The notes under the pieces were generated by a model. The model ran no database searches. It had not been told where the DNA came from and saw only the letters and a list, made by a program, of their open reading frames with translations. From Bacteroidales bacterium (GTDB taxonomy: Bacteria > Bacteroidota > Bacteroidia > Bacteroidales > F082): a stretch of DNA of 64,000 nt. The DNA is taken from NCBI GenBank assembly GCA_017460915.1, contig JAFUAA010000002.1, positions 1 to 64,000 on the forward strand, written 5' to 3'. The position numbers and the translations under genes were made by a program. Shown here in pieces: positions 1-8,066 of the stretch; the stretch's first letter is position 1; each line of letters starts with the position of its first letter.

Positions 1-23
1 AAGAAACAAATCGATACAAACAA

Positions 24-66
24 GGGTTATCTCTCTAATTTTTAATGAGATAACCCGTTTTTTTTT
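24..66 (+). terminator. Rho-independent terminator
   Basis: A perfect 10-bp stem (24-33 with 47-56, GGGTTATCTC/GAGATAACCC) is followed by a run of T to position 66. It probably ends a plus-strand gene lying to the left of the window. Confidence 0.85.
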
Positions 67-106
67 GCAAACAAAACCACTTGCTTGCCCTTAACCTTTC
101 AGACAC

Positions 107-141
107 AAAAAAAAGAGGATGACTACTTTTTAGTCACCCTC
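107..141 (-). terminator. Minus-strand terminator-like hairpin
   Basis: An 11-bp stem with one mismatch (115-125 with 131-141) and a 5-nt loop is preceded by eight A, which reads as a hairpin plus T-run on the minus strand. No minus-strand gene lies directly to the right, so it may serve antisense transcripts or be a remnant. Confidence 0.5.
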
Positions 142-204
142 AACTGTGGTGAGGTTTATTGCAAAAGCCTCCCGCAAAACAACCTGCGTTTTCGGAAATA
201 TACT

Positions 205-212
205 TACTTTTG
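205..212 (+). promoter_or_regulatory. -7 box of the PspC gene
   Basis: TACTTTTG matches the Bacteroidota sigma-AB consensus TAnnTTTG, 27 nt upstream of the ATG at 240. Confidence 0.65.
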
Positions 213-239
213 CGCCCTGAACGCAAAAATAACAATGAA

Positions 240-444
240 ATGAACAACAAGAAACTGTATCGTTCGATGGCGGACAAGAAACTCTGCGGCGTGTGCGGAG
301 GTTTAGGCGAATATTTTGAAGTGGACCCCACTTTGATTCGACTGTTGTGGGGTCATCTTCACCTTCTGTGGCGGAGCAGGCTTGCTGGCCTACATCATTT
401 GCGCCATCATTGTGCCGCAGCAGAAGCAGTTGCCTGAGCCGTAA
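240..444 (+). pseudogene. PspC-domain protein, frameshifted
   Basis: The first 37 codons match the PspC (phage shock protein C) domain: the KKLYRS start, [11 protein letters not shown] and [10 protein letters not shown]. At the G run 349-352 the frame is lost. Removing one G restores the rest of the domain ([21 protein letters not shown], a membrane helix) and a stop at 442-444, giving about 67 residues, a normal size for a stand-alone Bacteroidota PspC protein. PspC proteins are small inner-membrane proteins tied to envelope stress, but the exact role of the short versions is not established. The lesion sits in a homopolymer, so a sequencing error, a real null allele and slippage are all possible. 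It has its own promoter and no obvious operon partner. Confidence 0.8.
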
Positions 445-468
445 ATAATTGGTTCCGCTTTCCTGACA

Positions 469-1299
469 TTATATTGCATTCAATAGGGTTTCAGGCGACA
501 ATTCCATTTTCGAAAAGGCGAAAAGTTTCTTTCCCAAATCCTTCAGCGAGGCACCCAAATGGAAAAGCGTGTCGTCGATGATGAGAAAACGATCGTGGAT
601 TCCTGTTTTTTCCTCGGTTTCGATGGTCGTGTATTGGCTGTTGTGTCGTGTCAGGTCTAACCGCAGCTGGTTCGAGATGCTTTGCGTGATGATTTTTGCT
701 GTCACGGTTGCATCCCGTTTGGAAAGCATCGTAAGTACGGATTCGTCTATATAATTATCAATGAGGACAATACGTTGTTTTTCCGACTTGGCTAAATCTG
801 AAGCAAAAACGTATGCATCTAAGATTTGCCCGTTGAAAAACACGCCTTCAATAGGTGGCAACGAAGTACGGACGAAGAAATCGATTTTTTCTTCGGTTTT
901 GCTCACTCTCTGTTCCAATCGCTCAATCTGTTGATTGACAGCATAGCCTTTCAATAAGTACTCTTTGAGGATTTAATTGGCCCATTGACGAAACTCTATA
1001 CCTCTTTGGGATTTCACGCGGTAACCGACGGAGAGTATCATGTCCAAATTGTAGAACTCTACATTCCTGGAAACAAGACGATGACCTTCTTTTTGAACTA
1101 TCGCAAAATTTGCGACAGTTGAAAATCCTTGCAATTCTTCAGCTAGTGCATTGTTGATGTGTTTGCCGATGGTTTTCACATCTCGACCGAACAATATTGA
1201 CATTTGTTGTCGGTTCAACCAAACGGTTTCTTCCTTAATTCTGACTTCGAGTTCAACACTATTGTCGGGCTGATAGAGTATGATTTCTCCTTTTTCCAT
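469..1299 (-). pseudogene. RhuM-family protein with in-frame stop
   Basis: This 277-codon frame is interrupted by TAA at 973-975. Upstream lies the RhuM N-terminal region (VWLNRQQMSILFGRD, VKTIGKHINNAL, YNLDMILSVGYRVKSQRG, ending FRQWAN). Downstream the same frame continues without a gap as ILKEYLLKGYAVNQ, a strongly conserved RhuM stretch, so one base change split an otherwise intact gene. The second half contains HDRFLIID, reminiscent of an HKD-like nuclease strand, but this is only a resemblance. RhuM proteins occur in mobile and accessory regions, often near restriction or toxin genes, and their function is unknown. The start ATG (1297-1299) lies 3 nt after the helicase stop, so the two form one transcription unit. 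The C-terminal half could in principle be made from its own Met at 954. Confidence 0.82.
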
Positions 1300-1302
1300 G
1301 GC

Positions 1303-3831
1303 TCAATCCTCTTCGTTTGGTGCGTTGTCGAAGAAATGTTCCCGCTGCAATTCTACGAGAACGGCTTTGATTTCGCCGTAGGTGTATTCGTCGCCGAGCA
1401 CCTCCCTCGCGATGCCGATGTTCGGGTCGAAAGCCGATTCAAAGTAGTCCAGGATTTCGTTATATTTTTCTTTTTCAACGATTTGCGAGGCTTCCAAATT
1501 GCCGTTTTCCACAAAGCGCACCAAATGACTGAAAATAGTGCTGACCGCTAATCCTCTTTCCTTTGCGATTTGCTCGGCGGTCATTCCTTGGTCGAACAGC
1601 TCTTTGGTAAGCCGATAGGTCTCGCCTTTGGGTTTCTTCGGGGCTTTCTCGGGCTCTTCGGGCTTTTCGCCAATGTCGGCGGTTTCAATGCCTTCTTGTC
1701 CCAAGAATTTCAGCACGATGTTGAGGATTTCGGGACCAAATCGTTTCACGCTGATAACGCCCATGCCTTTCACCTTCTTTAATTCCGTCAAAGTTACGGG
1801 TTTCGCTTGAGCGATAGCTTTTAAGGTTTTGTTGGCAGCTACGGTATAGGCTGGGGCTTCTAATTCTTTGGATTTTTCAAGCCTCCAGACCGACAATGCC
1901 GTATAGAGCGGGCTCTTGTCCATCATGTCGTCCTTGATTTCCACCTTTTTCTTCTCGGTTTTTTCCGCCTCGATGGCCTTCACCGACTTGGTCCTTTGGT
2001 ATTCCTTCATCGTGAAGCCGTTTTTGCAGGCCTCCAAGCAGCAGCCTTTCAGGTAAACGTCCTCTTGGAGTTGCTTCAGTGCTTCCGTAAGTTGCTCGTT
2101 TACAGCCTTGTTGTCGGTCTTGAAGGGCAGTTCGAAAAGTCCGGCGGCAACGGCTTTCAGATGCTCATCGAAATAAACCACACCTTTTATTAATCGCTCC
2201 TGCAAGGTGGCATTTTGCTCGCACGACGGACATTCGGCGTGAAGTTTCCTGATTTGGCCTTCGAATTTGATGCCGACACCGCAAAGTTCGTCGTAAATCT
2301 TTTGCCGACGTTGCGAAAGATCTTGGATCATCGCGCCTTCAAACAGGGTGTCGTTGGCGTAAATCACCTTCATCAGCTTGCCGAAATCCTTGTGGATGCC
2401 ATCGAAATCGATGAGTTCGAGCATGGTTTCCAATTCGTATTCGTGTCGCAACTGGTCGACTTTTTCCTGCGTAGGCTCTTTCTCGGGAAGGGCTTCAACA
2501 AACTGATTGACAGAGAAATCGTTAATCAATGCCGACGAGCTGATGCGGGTTTTCAGCACCAAACCTTCCAATGAGGTGCAACGGCTCAGGGCGACATATA
2601 CTTGCCCATGGGCGAAGGCTTGTCCCGCATCGACGATGACCTTGTCGAAGGTGAGACCTTGGCTCTTGTGGATGGTGACGGCCCAGGCCAAACGCAGCGG
2701 AATTTGGGTAAAACTGCCGATTTCATTTTCTTCAATCTCCTGATTGTCAGGGTTGATGGCATATTCCATATTCTGCCATTTGAGCTTTGGAACAGCAATG
2801 TGCTCGCCGTCGCTTTCCACCGTGACCGTGCCTTCTTGCTCGTCATAGCCGACCAGCCGCCCGATTTTCCCGTTGAAAAACGCCTTCTCTGGACTTGGGT
2901 CGTTCTTGACGAACATCACCTGCGCCCCGACTTTCAGTTCCAAGTCCTCCTTGGTCGGATAGGTGTTTTCGGGGAAGTTGCCCTCGACTTCCGCCTTGAA
3001 GTGCAGCGGCTTCTCCTTGATGGCAGCCAGTTTGCTCTCGTTGATTTGGTCGGCTTGGTAGTTGTGGGTGGTTAGGGTGATGTAGCCCTCGTCGTCACGG
3101 GGCACGAAGCTGGGTTTGAAGCGTGTGTTGAGCAGACGCACACATTCCGCGTCCATCTGGTTGTTACGCACCTTATTTAATAAAATGATGAAGTCGTCGT
3201 CGTGTTGGCGGTAGATGTGCTCCAGCTCTACACAGACGTAGGGCGTTTTCTGTAGCACGAGGCTACCGAAAAAGTAAGGCGTATTATAATAAGGTGCAAG
3301 CACCTCCCATTCCTCGGGCTTGGCCACGGGCGCCAGCTGGTGCACATCGCCAATCATCAGCAGCTGCACGCCGCCGAAGGGCTTCTGCAAGCGGCGCACG
3401 CGGCGCAGCACCGCATCGATGGCATCGAGCACATCGGCACGCACCATGCTGATTTCATCGATGATGAGCAGGTCGAGGCTGCGCATCAGGTTGAGCTTGC
3501 TCTTTTTCATGCGGCGGAGTTGCGCCGTAGTGGTTTGCGCATCAGGTACTTGCGGACCGAAAGGCAGTTGGAAGAACGAGTGGATGGTCTGTCCGCCCGC
3601 GTTGATGGCGGCCACGCCCGTGGGTGCCACCACGACCATGCGCTTATAGGTCTTCAGCGGCAGATTCTTCAGGAAAGTGGTCTTTCCCGTACCCGCCTTT
3701 CCCGTGAGGAAGATGTGCGAGTCGGTGAAGAGCACCAGCACCTCGACGAAGTCAAGTTTTTGGTTGACAAAGGTTTGCTGCGCCATGCTTTTTATCGCGT
3801 TCATGTGGCTAAAGTAGAGATTATTTTCCAT
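1303..3831 (-). CDS. PIF1/RecD-like helicase with HRDC and helicase-associated HTH
   Basis: An 842-residue superfamily 1B helicase, predicted to unwind DNA 5' to 3' in the cytoplasm. Walker A is GKAGTGKT (residues 44-51). PTGVAAINAGG and HSFFQLPFGP follow, and LLIIDEISM is Walker B. A C-terminal motor segment has TIHKSQGLTF and VYVALSRC (motifs V/VI), as in PIF1 and TraA/RecD2 enzymes. After about residue 560 comes a HRDC-like region (KTLKAIAQAKPVTLTELKKVKGMG). It ends in a helix-turn-helix of the helicase-associated type (TAEQIAKERGLAVSTIFSHL). This long PIF1-HRDC-HTH layout is common in Bacteroidales and is usually annotated as an AAA or helicase protein. The RhuM gene follows after 3 nt. 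No TAnnTTTG box was found directly upstream. The start at 3831 is the first Met and leaves a plausible 40-residue N-terminus. Confidence 0.88.
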   Translation of the reverse strand: MENNLYFSHMNAIKSMAQQTFVNQKLDFVEVLVLFTDSHIFLTGKAGTGKTTFLKNLPLKTYKRMVVVAPTGVAAINAGGQTIHSFFQLPFGPQVPDAQTTTAQLRRMKKSKLNLMRSLDLLIIDEISMVRADVLDAIDAVLRRVRRLQKPFGGVQLLMIGDVHQLAPVAKPEEWEVLAPYYNTPYFFGSLVLQKTPYVCVELEHIYRQHDDDFIILLNKVRNNQMDAECVRLLNTRFKPSFVPRDDEGYITLTTHNYQADQINESKLAAIKEKPLHFKAEVEGNFPENTYPTKEDLELKVGAQVMFVKNDPSPEKAFFNGKIGRLVGYDEQEGTVTVESDGEHIAVPKLKWQNMEYAINPDNQEIEENEIGSFTQIPLRLAWAVTIHKSQGLTFDKVIVDAGQAFAHGQVYVALSRCTSLEGLVLKTRISSSALINDFSVNQFVEALPEKEPTQEKVDQLRHEYELETMLELIDFDGIHKDFGKLMKVIYANDTLFEGAMIQDLSQRRQKIYDELCGVGIKFEGQIRKLHAECPSCEQNATLQERLIKGVVYFDEHLKAVAAGLFELPFKTDNKAVNEQLTEALKQLQEDVYLKGCCLEACKNGFTMKEYQRTKSVKAIEAEKTEKKKVEIKDDMMDKSPLYTALSVWRLEKSKELEAPAYTVAANKTLKAIAQAKPVTLTELKKVKGMGVISVKRFGPEILNIVLKFLGQEGIETADIGEKPEEPEKAPKKPKGETYRLTKELFDQGMTAEQIAKERGLAVSTIFSHLVRFVENGNLEASQIVEKEKYNEILDYFESAFDPNIGIAREVLGDEYTYGEIKAVLVELQREHFFDNAPNEED

Positions 3832-3859
3832 TTTTTGGGTTTATTTTAGAATTTTGTTG

Positions 3860-3867
3860 TAATTTTG
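3860..3867 (+). promoter_or_regulatory. Promoter of candidate small RNA
   Basis: TAATTTTG at the -7 position, with TTTG at 3834-3837 (22-nt spacing) as a -33 element. It points into a short hairpin RNA and away from the helicase gene. Confidence 0.6.
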
Positions 3868-3870
3868 CGG

Positions 3871-3937
3871 GCAGAAATCAATCGTATGTGTTCCAAACCT
3901 TGGTGAGGTAATCGCTGGATACGATTGATTTTTTGTT
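3871..3937 (+). ncRNA. Candidate small RNA or terminator transcript
   Basis: Starting about 5 nt after the promoter box, a perfect 12-bp stem (3875-3886 with 3920-3931) encloses a 33-nt loop that itself holds CCAA/TTGG complementarity. A T-rich run follows to about 3939. Promoter, stem and T-run together predict a transcript of about 65 nt with no reading frame of its own. It runs toward the convergent minus-strand gene that ends at 3938. The alternative is a plain bidirectional terminator with a chance promoter box. The T-run is only on the plus-strand side, which argues for plus-strand transcription. Confidence 0.5.
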
Positions 3938-4402
3938 TTATATCTCAATCTTGTTTACGCAATATTGTACATGATTTCCATTGTTTTTTATTCCTATGGT
4001 TAGTTTTATAGTAAAATTCAAATAATCAATCTTTTGATGAACAAACTCATAATAAAGAATGGCCATGTTTTTGTAACCGTTCTTTTTTTGCGTTCCGTCT
4101 TTGGGTACTACATAAACAGGTGCGTCTTTTATGCCATGTGCAAGCGAAATTACCTGCTTGAGATGTTTAACGGCAAATGTGGATTTCCAGTCGGCAGATG
4201 CTCTGTTGATTGTTTTCTTGTCGCTTTCACCTTTTCTAATAAGAACGGTAATGCCCAAAAACTGGTTGAAGATGCCGCTTGTTCCGTTTTCTCTTTGCAG
4301 TTCTCGCCATAACGTCTCATAATAAATTCCTATTAAAAGCCGTCTTTCATAACTCTTTCTTTTCTCCGATGGGATGCCTTCAATGTATTCTGGTATTTCC
4401 AT
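3938..4402 (-). CDS. Hypothetical protein, 154 aa
   Basis: I do not recognise this family. The preferred start is the ATG at 4402 (MEIPEYIEGIP), not the in-frame one at 4456. A -7-like sequence TTTCTTTG lies between them (minus strand) and would put the transcription start after the longer start. The product is basic and soluble with no signal peptide or membrane helix. The middle part (FAVKHLKQVISLAHGIKDAP, then YVVPKDGTQKKNGYKNM) has the alternating beta/basic character of small RNA-cutting folds such as the RelE/barnase group, but no catalytic set can be named. The gene is AT-rich and alone, typical of accessory DNA. Confidence 0.55.
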   Translation of the reverse strand: MEIPEYIEGIPSEKRKSYERRLLIGIYYETLWRELQRENGTSGIFNQFLGITVLIRKGESDKKTINRASADWKSTFAVKHLKQVISLAHGIKDAPVYVVPKDGTQKKNGYKNMAILYYEFVHQKIDYLNFTIKLTIGIKNNGNHVQYCVNKIEI

Positions 4403-4470
4403 AGTTCTAGATTTTTTGTTTTCACCCTGCAAAGAAACAACCCTTCCCAAAACCAAGCCGTTGATTAAAC

Positions 4471-4513
4471 GTTTGTTGTCGACAGTAAGCGTTTGTTGTC
4501 GTTTGCTGTCGGG
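4471..4513. repeat. Short imperfect repeats GTTTGTTGTCG
   Basis: Three close copies of a GTTTGTTGTCG-like 11-mer lie in about 40 bp just upstream of the 154-aa gene. The rest of 4403-4598 shows no gene, RNA fold or operator that I can support. The repeats could be binding sites or slippage products. Confidence 0.4.
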
Positions 4514-4598
4514 TAAGATGCTGATTTTGTCAACTAAAAGGTATAATCTTGCTCGATATAGTTGACGCTGAAAAAGAGTGGCTTATGTTGGTTATCTG

Positions 4599-4606
4599 TA
4601 ACTTTG
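4599..4606 (+). promoter_or_regulatory. -7 box of the 141-aa secreted protein gene
   Basis: TAACTTTG fits TAnnTTTG, 62 nt upstream of the ATG at 4669. Confidence 0.6.
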
Positions 4607-4668
4607 CCTCGTCAATAATTCACTAAAACCGACGAGCCTAATGGGATATAACCTGGCACAAAAAGAAA

Positions 4669-5094
4669 ATGAAGAAAATGTTTTTAAGTTTGTTTCTCCT
4701 TTTAACCGTTGGTTTGTTTGGAACAAATAATGTTCAAGCCAGCACCGTGTATCACGTCGAGAATGACAATCCATCTTTGCCCGAAATTAATGGATACCCT
4801 ACCGTTGAGGTGTACAATGTTGACGCCACTAGCAATCCTGGAAAAATCACAGTTACAGTCAAAGTGTACAATGGAGAACCCGGCACAATCTATAGGATTA
4901 AGGTAACTCCAACAAAGCAATGGTTGGAAAAAGCGTTGGTTGATTCTGCAAAGCACGTTGAGGTCACTACTTGGAAAAATGGTGCTGATGTCACGGGTAC
5001 CGGAGAAGTTACTTTCACTTGCACTGAAACCAAAAACGGTGATGCCGCCTATTGTTCACTATATGATTTTCATGCAGAAATAGTAAGAAGGTAG
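4669..5094 (+). CDS. Secreted hypothetical protein, 141 aa
   Basis: Residues 1-24 form a clear Sec signal peptide (MKKMFLSLFLLLTVGLFG, cleavage near VQA-S). The mature part of about 115 residues is rich in beta-strand pattern (KITVTVKVYNGEPGTIYRIK, GEVTFTCTETKNG) and contains two cysteines, suggesting a small Ig-like or beta-sandwich protein in the periplasm or outside the cell. No lipobox and no type IX sorting domain are present. It is a single gene with its own promoter and a strong terminator (5120-5149). Family and function are unknown. Confidence 0.65.
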   Translation: MKKMFLSLFLLLTVGLFGTNNVQASTVYHVENDNPSLPEINGYPTVEVYNVDATSNPGKITVTVKVYNGEPGTIYRIKVTPTKQWLEKALVDSAKHVEVTTWKNGADVTGTGEVTFTCTETKNGDAAYCSLYDFHAEIVRR

Positions 5095-5119
5095 TCCAAA
5101 ACAATCAATCCAAGAATTC

Positions 5120-5149
5120 AGCCAGAGCCGATAGTGTTCTGGCTTTTTT
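5120..5149 (+). terminator. Rho-independent terminator
   Basis: Stem AGCCAGA (5120-5126) with TCTGGCT (5138-5144), followed by six T. It ends the 141-aa secreted protein gene. Confidence 0.8.
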
Positions 5150-5205
5150 AGTTTATTATTCTTGAAAAAAAGAATACTTTATCTTCGCCAAACCCAAATT
5201 ATCCG

Positions 5206-5213
5206 TATCTTTG
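5206..5213 (+). promoter_or_regulatory. Promoter of the structured leader
   Basis: TATCTTTG matches TAnnTTTG and lies about 275 nt upstream of the small HTH gene, so the transcript should include the whole folded region. Confidence 0.65.
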
Positions 5214-5219
5214 TCCCCC

Positions 5220-5487
5220 AACAAAATCAAAGAGAGAAGAATAGATGGAATATTGATATAACAAAATACCGAGCTTTACGCTCTTGTTCTTTTGCATCGA
5301 AAATCTGGTACATTTTGGAGAAAGAATGAGTGGCGGAAGGTTCATGTCCATAGGGCGAGAACCGTTTCGTTCTTATTTACTCCAGCGGTTTACCAGAGCC
5401 TCGATGCATAAATAAGCAAACAAAAACGGTTCCGCCTTTTCGTTTGCTTACTTCCAAGAGCGAGGCTCCAGCGAAAGGCAAACCACA
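5220..5487 (+). ncRNA. Long structured leader RNA (candidate cis-regulatory RNA)
   Basis: Between the promoter and the HTH start codon lie several strong complementarities. Helix 1 is GAGC/GCTC (5271-5274 with 5280-5283). Helix 2 is long-range: GCATCGA (5294-5300) with TCGATGC (5401-5407) stacked on TCTGGTA (5304-5310) with TACCAGA (5391-5397), separated by a symmetric 3x3 internal loop. Inside it are TGGAG/CTCCA (5316-5320 with 5380-5384), AAGAA/TTCTT (5322-5326 with 5370-5374) and GGTTC/GAACC (5339-5343 with 5359-5363). A further stem is TAAGCAAAC/GTTTGCTTA (5413-5421 with 5442-5450). A last hairpin GAGC-gag-GCTC (5458-5468) is just before the start codon. GGCGGAA (5332-5338) could also pair with TTCCGCC (5430-5436), allowing an alternative fold. 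This looks like a riboswitch-like or autoregulatory leader. I cannot assign it to a known family. Confidence 0.6.
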
Positions 5488-5715
5488 ATGGACGAAGAAC
5501 CCCACATCGGACATCTCATCAAGGCAGAATTGGCGCGCCGTGGGCTTACCATCACTTGGCTGGCCGCCCAGCTTGGCTATTCAAGGCAGAACGCCTACAA
5601 GATTTTCAGCCGCAAGTGGATCTACACCGATTTGCTCCTCAAAATCTGCGACTTGCTGGATTACGATTTCTTCAAGTGCTATACGGATTGGAGGAATGGC
5701 AGGAAAAATGAGTGA
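5488..5715 (+). CDS. Small HTH DNA-binding protein, 75 aa
   Basis: A compact XRE-like helix-turn-helix protein: GHLIKAELARRGLTITWLAA then QLGYSRQNAYKIFSRKW forms the helix-turn-helix, followed by a short helical tail (LLLKICDLLDYDFF). It is probably a transcription factor. The start ATG at 5488 follows the long folded leader with no Shine-Dalgarno sequence. A basic C-terminus (WRNGRKNE) may add DNA contacts. The next gene, recG, begins 137 nt later with its own promoter, so this gene is likely monocistronic. The leader itself would be a natural target of feedback, but that is inference. Confidence 0.75.
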   Translation: MDEEPHIGHLIKAELARRGLTITWLAAQLGYSRQNAYKIFSRKWIYTDLLLKICDLLDYDFFKCYTDWRNGRKNE

Positions 5716-5840
5716 ATTTTTTTGGAAAAAAGCCCAAATCAAGATTGACGATTAGTGTAATGCCTTTCTCGAAAGACAACCGATGGGTATGTATGTCTTT
5801 GAATCCAGTTTCCATGAGTGCAAGATTAGAAAAATTTCTC

Positions 5841-5848
5841 TACTTTTG
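5841..5848 (+). promoter_or_regulatory. recG promoter, near-leaderless
   Basis: TACTTTTG ends only 4 nt before the recG ATG (5853). If the box sits at -7 as usual, the mRNA starts at or next to the start codon. Confidence 0.65.
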
Positions 5849-5852
5849 TGGC

Positions 5853-7958
5853 ATGGAACAGAACCTCCTGCAAACGAACATCGCGTATCTGAAGGGCGTC
5901 GGGCCGAAGAAGGCCGAAATCCTCCAAAGGGAGTTGAACGTGTTCACTTATCAGGACATGCTCAACCAGTTTCCGTTCCGCTACATCGACCGCAGCCAAA
6001 TCCAAAAGGTGGCCTACATCAACGACGAAAGCGTTTATTATCAATTGGTTGGTACCATCTCCAACATCAAGATGATTGGCGCCCCGAGGGCGACGCGCGC
6101 CACGGGCGTGTTCACCGACGACAGTGGCAGCATCGAACTCGTTTGGTTCCGCGGACTGAAATGGCTCAAGAACCGCTTCAAGCCGGGCGTGAAATACGTG
6201 CTTTTCGGCAAGGCGAGCGAGTTCAACCACAACTTCAACTTCGTCCACCCCGAAATCGAGGAATACAACCCCAACGACCCGCTCATCGGCGAGGGGCTGC
6301 AAGGCGTCTACAACACCACAGAGCGCATGAAAGACAACGGCCTCGGTACGCGCACCATCGCCAAATTGCAGAAGATGATTCTCCAACAGGTGTTTGAATA
6401 CATCCCCGAGACCCTGCCCAAAACGCTCGTCGAAAGCGAGCAACTGATACCGTGCCGTTACGCCTATTACCAAATCCATCTGCCGTCGAACAACATCGAA
6501 ATCCAGCAGGCCACGCGCCGACTAAAATTCGAGGAGCATTTCTTCTTCCAACTCAAGTTGCTGCGCAACAAGATGCACCGCGAGCAGGCCATCAAAGGCC
6601 ATGTTTTCAGCGTGGTAGGCGATTATTTCAACGATTTCTACAACCATCATCTGCCTTTCCCGCTGACCAACGCACAGAAGCGCGTCATCCGCGAAATCCG
6701 CAAGGACTTGGGCTCGGGCCACCAGATGAATCGCCTGCTGCAAGGAGATGTGGGCAGCGGCAAGACCATCGTCGCCCTGATGGTGATGCTCCTTGCCTTG
6801 GACAACAGCTTCCAAGCCTGCCTGATGGCGCCAACGGAAATCCTTGCCACACAGCATTTTGCCACGTTGCAGGAGCAACTGAAGGACATGAACATCAACT
6901 TCGCCCTGCTGACGGGTTCCACCAAAACCAAGGAACGCAATAAGATTTATGCCGAACTGGCCGACGGCACGATGCAAATCGTGGTGGGCACCCATGCGCT
7001 GATTGAAAGCAAGGTGGTTTTCAAGAACTTGGGCTTGGCCATCATCGACGAGCAACACCGCTTCGGGGTGGAGCAAAGGGCTAAGTTTTACGAAAAGACT
7101 GAAGTGCCGCCCCATACCCTCGTGATGACGGCGACGCCCATTCCGCGCACCCTCGCCATGACGCAATATGGCGACCTCGACGTCTCGAAAATCGATGAGC
7201 TGCCGCCCGGAAGAAAGCCCGTGCAGACTTACCATATCTACAGCGACGACCGCTACCGCATCATGATGTTCATGAAACAGCAAATCGCGCAGGGGCGGCA
7301 GATTTATGTGGTCTATCCCTGCATCAAGGAGTCGGAAAACACGGATATGATTGCGCTGCAGGAAGGCTATGAGGCTTTGCTGCACGACTTCCCCGAGCCG
7401 CAATATAAACTCTGTGTTTGTCATGGCCGGTTGACTGCTGAGGACAAGGACTTCGAGATGCAACGTTTCATCAACAAGAACGCACAAATCATGGTGGCCA
7501 CAACGGTCATCGAGGTAGGTGTGAACATCCCGAACGCCACGGTGATGATTATCGAGAACGCCAACCGCTTCGGGCTGTCGCAGTTGCATCAGTTGCGCGG
7601 TCGCGTGGGGCGTGGTGCCGACCAGTCGTATTGTATCCTCGTCACTGATCACAAGCTGACCAACAACGGCAAAACGCGCATGAAAACCATGTGCGGCACC
7701 AACGATGGCTTCCAGATCGCCGAAGTCGATTTGGAGCTGCGCGGTCCAGGCGAGACGGGTGGCACGCGCCAATCCGGACAAATCGAAATGCTGATTGGCG
7801 ACCTACAAAAAGACGGCCCGCTGATCCCGCAGGTGCGCGAAGTCGCCATCCAGCTTTTGGCCGACGACCCGAAACTCATCAAACCTGAAAACCGCTCAGT
7901 GCGGGAACATTACAAGGAATTGTTTGCTCAGACTTTTGACTGGAGCCAGATTGGGTAA
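5853..7958 (+). CDS. recG: ATP-dependent DNA helicase RecG
   Basis: A 701-residue RecG, the normal length, which remodels stalled replication forks and Holliday junctions. An N-terminal wedge/OB region begins AYLKGVGPKKAEIL. Walker A is GDVGSGKT (about residues 298-305) and the DExx box is DEQH (about 399-402), followed by RFGVEQRAKFYE. TATPIPRTLAMTQYGDLD, CVCHGRLTAEDKDFEMQRF, VGVNIPNATVMII and QLRGRVGRGADQSYC are the remaining motor and TRG motifs. The ATG at 5853 was chosen over the upstream in-frame start because the frame before it is not RecG-like and the promoter box lies immediately upstream of it. Single gene; no odd features. Confidence 0.97.
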   Translation: MEQNLLQTNIAYLKGVGPKKAEILQRELNVFTYQDMLNQFPFRYIDRSQIQKVAYINDESVYYQLVGTISNIKMIGAPRATRATGVFTDDSGSIELVWFRGLKWLKNRFKPGVKYVLFGKASEFNHNFNFVHPEIEEYNPNDPLIGEGLQGVYNTTERMKDNGLGTRTIAKLQKMILQQVFEYIPETLPKTLVESEQLIPCRYAYYQIHLPSNNIEIQQATRRLKFEEHFFFQLKLLRNKMHREQAIKGHVFSVVGDYFNDFYNHHLPFPLTNAQKRVIREIRKDLGSGHQMNRLLQGDVGSGKTIVALMVMLLALDNSFQACLMAPTEILATQHFATLQEQLKDMNINFALLTGSTKTKERNKIYAELADGTMQIVVGTHALIESKVVFKNLGLAIIDEQHRFGVEQRAKFYEKTEVPPHTLVMTATPIPRTLAMTQYGDLDVSKIDELPPGRKPVQTYHIYSDDRYRIMMFMKQQIAQGRQIYVVYPCIKESENTDMIALQEGYEALLHDFPEPQYKLCVCHGRLTAEDKDFEMQRFINKNAQIMVATTVIEVGVNIPNATVMIIENANRFGLSQLHQLRGRVGRGADQSYCILVTDHKLTNNGKTRMKTMCGTNDGFQIAEVDLELRGPGETGGTRQSGQIEMLIGDLQKDGPLIPQVREVAIQLLADDPKLIKPENRSVREHYKELFAQTFDWSQIG

Positions 7959-8021
7959 AATTATATTCGTTCGGATATAATTTGATGAAAATTTAGTGAT
8001 TTTACATCATATCTAATGTAA
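7957..8021. promoter_or_regulatory. Two inverted repeats upstream of hipB (candidate operators)
   Basis: AAATTATAT...ATATAATTT (7958-7983) contains TATTC-gtt-CGGATA-like half-sites, and TTACAT-8-ATGTAA (8002-8021) is a second palindrome. Both lie just upstream of the hipB -7 box (8038-8045). HipB-type antitoxins bind such palindromes to repress their own operon. The first repeat could alternatively be the recG terminator, but no T-run follows it. Confidence 0.55.
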
Positions 8022-8037
8022 TTTCAATAAAAAGTAC

Positions 8038-8045
8038 TATTTTTG
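8038..8045 (+). promoter_or_regulatory. -7 box of hipBST
   Basis: TATTTTTG, 21 nt upstream of the hipB ATG at 8067 and downstream of two palindromes. Confidence 0.7.
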
Positions 8046-8066
8046 CATCTGAAAGGATGTAAAAAC

